From Monosporascus cannonballus (lineage: Eukaryota; Ascomycota; Sordariomycetes; Xylariales), in contig QJNS01000060.1 in assembly GCA_004154925.1 (NCBI GenBank), forward strand, positions 124,001 to 188,000: a DNA stretch of 64,000 nucleotides, given 5' to 3'. The notes under the pieces were generated by a model. That model did no database searches. It had not been told where the DNA came from and saw nothing but the letters and a program-made list of their open reading frames with translations. How positions within the stretch are numbered: position 1 is the stretch's first letter; the number at the start of each line of letters is the position of its first letter. The translations under genes and the position numbers were made by a program. Of the stretch, positions 62,301-64,000 are shown piece by piece.

Positions 62301-64000
62301 GATGGGAAGATGACATACGCGGACTTGGATACCACGTCGTCCATCCTTAGCGCATATCTGCGAGATACACTTGGGTTGAAACCCGGAAACATAGTGGCTA
62401 CATGTTTCGAGAAATCCGTTTGGGCCATTGTCGCCATGCTTGCCATCATGAAAGCCGGTAGCGCATACGCGCCAATCGACCCGTCAGCGCCCGGCTCCTA
62501 CAAGAGGCTCATGCTCGATCAAATAGCTGCTCAAGGCTACAGCGATCTGTTACTGGTGTCCGAAGAACAATCCGAATCCATACGGCATCTTGCACATCCA
62601 GGAGCTCAGTTGCTTGCTATAACAAAGTCGATGGTTGCGAATTTACCCCAATCATCTTGCGCGACGAACATGGCATCGCCAAGCTCAGCAGCCTATGTGC
62701 TCTTCACGTCTGGCAGCACAGGAGTTCCCAAAGGCGTTGTCATGGAACACCGTTCCGCTTGCACGAGTATCCTTGCCCATGGCGCAGCCTGTAAATTCAA
62801 CCCATCAACTCGCGCGCTGCAGTTCGCGGCATTCACCTTCGATGCATCTATCATGGAAATATGGACCACACTGGCTTTTGGAGGTTGTATCTGCATGCCT
62901 TCGGAGTCTCAGAGGGTTGACAGTCTCGAGCAATACATGACGGATGCACGTGTCAACTGGGCTTTCTTGACGCCTACAGTCAGCGGCTTGATCCGTAAGG
63001 AGAGGGTCGGAACGCTGAGAACGTTGGTGTTGGGCGGCGAGGCCTTGACTCTCGGAAATATTCAAAAGTGGACTGCAGTTCACCAGTCCGGCAACAAGGA
63101 CGTCTTGGAACTGATGAACGGATATGGACCAACCGAATGCTGTGTCTTCACCTGCGTCAATACCGAAATCACTCCAGCCACTGAGCCCCAAGATATCGGA
63201 CGTGCCGTCGGGGTGTCTGCCTGGATCGTTAATCCCAACGACTACAACCGGTTGATGCCATTGACATGTCCTGGAGAACTCGTCATCATCGGATTGGCAC
63301 TCGCGCGAGAATACCTAGGCGATCCAGCCAAGACCAAGCAAGCCTTCGTGTACCCGCAATGGTCAAGATCTCTCCTCGGGGCGGAGACTCGGGCGTATAG
63401 AACTGGGGATCTAGCTTCTTGTGGGGTTGATGGCCGCATTCGGATTGTCGGTCGAATAGACGCGCAGATCAAGCTGCACGGGGTGAGGATTGAGACGGGT
63501 GAGATCGAAAACGCGCTTCTCTCTTGCGCATGTGCTATGACGTCGCAGATTGAAGTGGTCGTTGACAAGCTCGCGCCATCAACACCGGGCGATGAAGGCC
63601 ACGAAGCGCCTAGCATTGTGGCCTTCCTGAAATTCGGGAGCTCTTCAAGCATACCGGTCGATATTGCGTCTTTCGCAAGGGAATTGTCTTCGCGTATGGC
63701 GGCTCGTGTTCCCACGTACATGATTCCAAGTCACTTCATCACTGTTTCCCGATTTCCGACCACGACAGCAGGGAAAGTCGATCGGAAAGCACTCTGCAAG
63801 TTCGTTCAAGATCCCGGGAATTCCCCATCAATTGTTATCCATCGAACTTCGTCTCTGCGAAAAAATGGCACGAGCGCGTCAGGCCAAGATATTCAAGACA
63901 GTGATAGATTGGAGTCCGCATACGAAATCCTCCTGCGCGACCTCTGGGCCGAGGTCCTCCGAATCGAGAACGCGGATCTGATCGGGAGACAAGACGACTT
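50361..64000 (+). CDS. Multimodular non-ribosomal peptide synthetase (5' part, runs off the window)
   Basis: This cytosolic assembly-line enzyme activates amino acids as adenylates, loads them on phosphopantetheine arms of carrier domains and joins them. The frame is open for at least 4,546 residues without an intron and continues beyond the window. ATG 50,361 is the first Met after an in-frame stop at 50,322 and has A at -3; the next in-frame Met (50,664) would cut the first domain. Order: C1 (about residues 29-453), A1 (493-1,055), T1 (Ser1132), C2 (from 1,234), A2 (to 2,225), T2 (Ser2290), C3 (from 2,383), A3 (to 3,356), T3 (Ser3424), C4 (from 3,512), A4 (to 4,476), T4 cut. Condensation active sites are H163/164, H1365/1366, H2495/2496 and H3637/3638. 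No epimerase, methyltransferase or release domain is visible. Codon use is ordinary, unlike the left half. The product is unknown. Confidence 0.95.
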   Translation, partial: MSSSSDSPLNFDSPPSGGSSQTAFTSTATTCLSALQTGLFATSISQPGTWIGSHVFPLPTSIDLPRFKFAWSTVVQQNEILRSRIVWDDGEPGVAGSGTEGMRLRVLDEEEIQWEERLMEGEDALAIVIRQLRARKMGFGQKLSAFTILRVRDGPVYFIWTMHHAIYDNSHLFVLDDVLRLYHHQTSLPARPSFTKAFLDKRIAQVDYAAASAFWTQELIGCEDVAIFPSLSKRFPSHPQTRIETPFPFPAPRRTIVADATNSTLIRAAWAIVIAKHTATNDVVFGCTVAGRYDEETKGAVGPTFATVPVRVRLDDGERKTLAQHLEELQIASANAREHEQVGLQFIQDLNPSAKRAASFQNLLVVQPKNHPTPAPVSDTTINPSYQRNDKLEFIKTHLDLTQTYGLVMEVTPSSSGNWLLVAKYDDRLLSATDVKRICCHFSKAIREVFREEKRDAKLKEIDLFTEMDLEVIRELVSESCVDDDVPDNENPTLLHQEFERRARLHPESVAVDAWDLSLTYAQLDDQSTNLAQHIYHNHLHETASANHTSSIIPICFSKSAYAIVAMLAVLKIGRAYLPIDVGWPSERIKAILESVGGSEGKMLDLVLCDDEQKARFEREVLLRQSPRAEVLAVEKDLLQNLRSTSRLQTPTSYFPSVSSSNLAYMIFTSGSTGLPKGIAISHKACATNFRSRLSLLQCYTSTTRVLQFSSFAFDVSVFDIFGTLSAGGCIVIPHESYRINPSQLSRFMTETRVNWASLSPTFVECLNPADVPTLETLILGGELLTREIIMRWKCLEPARMNVRLGNELGPSEICVACVGNYDVGFETDPRDLGRPVGGNKLFLVDKDNSSKLVPVGCVGELVVCGESVMDGYFDDPMKTEEVFVDLPEECTAWLSKAEHRKVFRTGDLFFLNEKGHLMYVGRKDRQLKLRGFRMEAGEIEGCVKLEDGVKGAVVELMTLQEDGKVNNADNCQELVAFFSFKDTPLFTEKYDGYEFSASEASIISPSSNPQIPILIRRIKSRVKDTLPHYMAPSLYVPISHIPMTGSGKQDRNQLRSLLNRAGLQLFQELHGFSHIDSSSAERGDDSHITADETPLSPIEHELKVLWTKVLGFSRKDDIGHDSDFFHLGGNSIKAIQLSALADKTGLENLDVVGIYESPTLREMAALCSITTETDSLKGRPWNDMEDDILDGMSPIRRSGRLGSMNENNTNDPIKQRICATLGLDLIDIEDVYPCTPLQEGLLAISIREPGTYVVARVWRLGCEIDINAFRDAWELVIEKNEILRTRIAEDEERFWQVVVAHSRMRGMRQVIEERGIRELDLSAENKESVRRLDHYESQGSRRLSFFEILNDQTTGERYFKWTIHHAVYDAWVLSMVWAQVRHNYQMLTMQQSPAPQERPRISFAHFVRSTYQSDLPSHSKSFWQTYLSTSEPWPTLPTVSKVINSIPQTDSGISRYFDFDIHTIPGVTEASLIRAAWAWVQSLYLGVDDVVFGATMSGRSAPGASNVVGPTITTVPVRVIVSPSMQIKEFLGTVQKEANAMMRHEHTGLSKIRALSDSAGWACDFGNILVVQDNRSQTGLAWNGVEAVSADTDIRHSIPLVLECVLEDGGLRIHAIFSSKFLLLEEVEFLLAHLGKAVQSLSREALSQASWSEQRVLGDIEFFSKMDEAWIKDRNQEAKPSVNRLIHEVFSESAEQCGTKTAIDAWDMHFTYKELNHASDIVAKKLIRDYKVGPGVLVAISFEKSGWTVLAMLSIWKAGCGFVPLDLSHPRSRLEDIISSTQAEIALCSAPRIEQLKGLMAGAVLALNRESLREMKDSVGMMEENVGLSSSPPSQTVTPRDICYVLFTSGSTGRPKGVVLEHASVCTSLLGHADSMRVDSSSRVLQCAAYTFDTSIGEIFTALLVGATLCVPSEEQRMNSLAEFINEKSVNWLWLTPTVAGFLDPHAVPGVKSMVIGGEPASTKLFQAWIENGTSLVYGYGPTEASITVTLDVNITVDTDPAKIGMPICASTWVVDPREHSRLLPVGCVGELVVSGPTVGRGYLDARKAAMAFGEIPDTWEGLVRPGDRKTSQRERFYKTGDLVRYDVTGNIVFVGRKDDQVKFHGQRIELSEITNRMDEILGNRCSSIVEKIEISNPAPNGGDAETLLVAFFTLPGSEQGEDNGESQEHGKLGLLRRPSPANTQVINDIETKLQTLLPRYMIPSLFVPLRFIPVTTTGKVDRNRLKKEALQAINDSGRGDFMPEKDRLKEQPRNDLEKQLQEIWCPILGLPACRIGIRDSFLRLGGDSLKAITLVYAARRAGLHVSVADIFLHPVLSELAEFVRDSRATLVRDQDAGAARTQEERKKISALSILNDDIDAIKSHASDQCGITLDDVEDIYPCTAMQVGMVVASSMINREEGDQAASLYVLRRRIIFESPSAAMNFSAAWEVVRRRTPILRTRIIQYQSTFYQVVVKSDAAPISHPPGSVTDFYGRHLADLKMGPDNECEISLHHSIYDAVLLPRLLEDIRREYVQFRSGSTTSPSQSPRMIPFRDFIQYLQSCDEQAASSFWARYLAPMGSRDSKTAQGIFPSTSQQLTGTNTNEISRYFTGDKIENKTHFGITLANVINSAWAIVVARHTGVEEVMFGNTLSGRDMILETVHGGSDEGLVEGPTLTTVPLRFQVGGDKSVTELLHEAQRDAVEVRRHQHLGMAKIAKAGNSKFRTLLVVQTPADTVSSDEDVVSAALQNLPGIRGVSECRIAKQEYPLVLECLVNTTELTGVRAYYDEQAIERSNVVHLLAHFEKAIRALVTQSKQHLKTGDIDLVTDTDLSTLREWNAKPQERSQRTLLDLFLDRAKSNPERDALHSTGITFSYAELDRYSSHAARHISERMGDFRQDAQTPFTIAVCYEKSVWAVVSILAIMKIGAAYVPLDPSSPDSRLAMILDDVKSSTIVCSPKQARRFSARAANSNIILFDGKIHEQTYREDGGNSYNAKSSITAESLAYILFTSGSTGRPKGVLVPHSAICTSILAFSPIVKLSRDSRVLQFSSFGFDASVGEIFATLSAGGCICLPNDEERLANVSKFMNESRVNWAFLTPVTLRIITPDDVPLLRVLVVGGEPLPPSLFKTWAARQESLQLMEAYGPTECCVFSTINTTVTPDTHPQDIGLPLGGATWIVDPHDYHKLNPLGCVGELVISGNTIAAGYYNLPATSTSGFTERTPKWASLFPEHAMRRIYRTGDLARFKADGSIHYVGRKDNQVSLRGMRMELGEIEYHLARSAAGDKAAPIVVMTTIPNQGEQKTEKPALACFFVAELDGKIRPEPLRMTKQRKRTVQSIVSYLEGKVPLYMIPTMFIPLPCFPENTSGKVERKVLVEDILGEFDKDDFQHYTVSTTTQAPDTTRPTTVNEQTLQKIWSQLLGVDVNIIKQDDSFFRLGGDSVDMIRMVTMLRQKGLHLSPVEAMADPKLSSVASKVTLISKENATIDLSRTTPFSLLRRQLGAFGVERQAASAAKQCRVAQEMIEDIYPCTALQEGLLSVSEIIPGSYFYRQAWSLDSDIDTDRFVAAYRGLCKAHPILRTRVIRGDDGKSYQVVLRDDVQISFDDGDEVDAHMTAISGGSRTLNGKPLHSVAIHAPTTASGSKCPKKILRIIHHALYDAWSLANLDAELAERYAAAQSFASPEIPSYTRFIEYITKEDSTSADEYWKHYLDGARQTCWPSVPHSHQPRTTARIQRTFGLEWNKFSTNIQDHTKATVARLAWAILLGKYSNDIDVSFGVALSGRDAPIEGIEGMTGPTNATVPVRYQLLASNSHSPSIADALELAQSQMAEMNRFQHHGLQNIMCISPETRQVCNFRSLLVVQPAQRLQQWADSRSKILQEIPAETSALVHPYPLVIELCFQNQSDGGEIWVHYDEHLLSGPQADLIVRQLHMTLQALISSDPSTSIDAVDLNDQISLGLMKRFHDETCKAPAERDIVSLMGDQRVLNPEAPAISAWDGKMTYADLDTTSSILSAYLRDTLGLKPGNIVATCFEKSVWAIVAMLAIMKAGSAYAPIDPSAPGSYKRLMLDQIAAQGYSDLLLVSEEQSESIRHLAHPGAQLLAITKSMVANLPQSSCATNMASPSSAAYVLFTSGSTGVPKGVVMEHRSACTSILAHGAACKFNPSTRALQFAAFTFDASIMEIWTTLAFGGCICMPSESQRVDSLEQYMTDARVNWAFLTPTVSGLIRKERVGTLRTLVLGGEALTLGNIQKWTAVHQSGNKDVLELMNGYGPTECCVFTCVNTEITPATEPQDIGRAVGVSAWIVNPNDYNRLMPLTCPGELVIIGLALAREYLGDPAKTKQAFVYPQWSRSLLGAETRAYRTGDLASCGVDGRIRIVGRIDAQIKLHGVRIETGEIENALLSCACAMTSQIEVVVDKLAPSTPGDEGHEAPSIVAFLKFGSSSSIPVDIASFARELSSRMAARVPTYMIPSHFITVSRFPTTTAGKVDRKALCKFVQDPGNSPSIVIHRTSSLRKNGTSASGQDIQDSDRLESAYEILLRDLWAEVLRIENADLIGRQDD
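50445..53900 (+). other. NRPS module 1: C1-A1-T1 (atypical A and T motifs)
   Basis: C1 opens with CLSALQTGLFATSI, a variant of the PCTALQ opening of the other three condensation domains, and has HHAIYDN (163-169). A1 has TSGSTGLPKG (from residue 669) and FDVSVFD. The usual N-x-YGPTE is NELGPSE (807-813) and the end motif is SGKQDR (Lys1049). The carrier motif is LGGNS (Ser1132) where LGGDS is usual. Aligning by eye to GrsA gives pocket residues D-V-F-S-I-G-E-V-A-K. Asp235 and Lys517 equivalents are kept, so an alpha-amino acid substrate is likely, but the Glu in the pocket is unusual and no substrate can be named. As first module with a C domain it would need an acyl or peptidyl donor. Confidence 0.85.
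54045..57300 (+). other. NRPS module 2: C2-A2-T2
   Basis: C2 starts YPCTPLQEGL (Pro1234) and has HHAVYDAW (1365 on). A2 carries TSGSTGRPKG (from 1849), FDTSIGE, YGYGPTE (Tyr1981), YKTGD, and TGKVDR with catalytic Lys2221. T2 has LGGDS with Ser2290. Pocket residues read by eye are D-T-G-W-V-G-G-I-T-K. The Trp at the 278 equivalent is unlike the other three A domains, so a different substrate is expected. All core motifs are intact, so the module should be active. Confidence 0.88.
57480..60700 (+). other. NRPS module 3: C3-A3-T3
   Basis: C3 starts YPCTAMQVGM (Pro2383) with HHSIYDA (2495 on). The distance between the two motifs is about 20 residues shorter than in C2 (131) or C4 (125). A3 has TSGSTGRPKG (from 2993), FDASVGE, AYGPTE (Tyr3127) and SGKVER (Lys3352). 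T3 has LGGDS with Ser3424. Pocket residues are D-A-G-F-V-G-A-V-F-K. It is close to A4 both in the pocket and in the region after YGPTECCVF. Confidence 0.88.
60880..64000 (+). other. NRPS module 4: C4-A4-(T4 truncated by window end)
   Basis: C4 starts YPCTALQEGL (Pro3512) with HHALYDAWSL (3637 on). A4 has TSGSTGVPKG (from 4116), FDASIME, GYGPTE (Tyr4255), YRTGD and AGKVDR (Lys4472). The carrier domain begins at LLRDLWAEVL and the window stops about 14 residues before its serine is expected, judging by the regular 1,134-1,158-residue spacing of the earlier carrier serines. Pocket residues are D-A-M-F-V-G-G-V-F-K, which suggests a hydrophobic side chain similar to that of A3. Confidence 0.88.

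Overview
The window looks like a filamentous ascomycete (Pezizomycotina) chromosome segment. It has two sharply different halves. About 48.5 kb (1-48,496) is very AT-rich and is filled with broken Ty3/gypsy LTR retrotransposons. Their in-frame stops and lost catalytic residues are C-to-T / G-to-A transitions, the pattern left by repeat-induced point mutation (RIP). From 48,497 the composition becomes ordinary, and from 50,361 to the right edge runs one uninterrupted reading frame: the 5' part of a very large multimodular non-ribosomal peptide synthetase (NRPS).

The AT-rich half is a nest of insertions. Three related gypsy families can be told apart. Family 1 (plus strand, chromodomain-type) has copies A (1-5,888), D (5,889-20,101, interrupted) and C (20,102-42,321, interrupted). 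Family 2 (plus strand) has copies B1 (22,084-36,573), B2 (27,950-35,164) and the 3' part of F (about 44,760-48,496). Family 3 (minus strand) has copy E (8,202-15,569). E sits inside D, B1 inside C, and B2 inside B1. Each of these three insertions has paired LTRs and a matching 5-bp target-site duplication (AATAA, AATTC and ACTAC). A, D, C and F show only a right-hand LTR, so their left LTRs probably lie left of the window, as expected for elements inserted into one another. A 300-bp MITE with long terminal inverted repeats sits in D at 17,400-17,699.

A shared feature of the three families is a second reading frame on the strand opposite gag-pol, between pol and the 3' LTR. In family 1 and in B2 the encoded proteins are recognisably homologous. 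B1 and F carry a different N-terminal half, and the U3 part of their LTR differs from B2 in the same way. This suggests that the antisense gene start and the neighbouring U3 move together as one block.

Between the nest and the NRPS lie about 540 bp with no recognised gene, an 857-bp internally deleted pogo/Fot-type DNA transposon with a transposase remnant (49,035-49,891), and a 470-bp upstream region. The NRPS starts at ATG 50,361 and encodes at least 4,546 residues arranged C1-A1-T1, C2-A2-T2, C3-A3-T3, C4-A4-(T4 cut by the window end). No epimerase or methyltransferase insert is visible. It begins with a condensation domain, so it either accepts an acyl or peptidyl group made elsewhere or has lost upstream modules. 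The product, the rest of the cluster and the species cannot be read from this window. No tRNA, rRNA, CRISPR array or telomeric repeat was seen.
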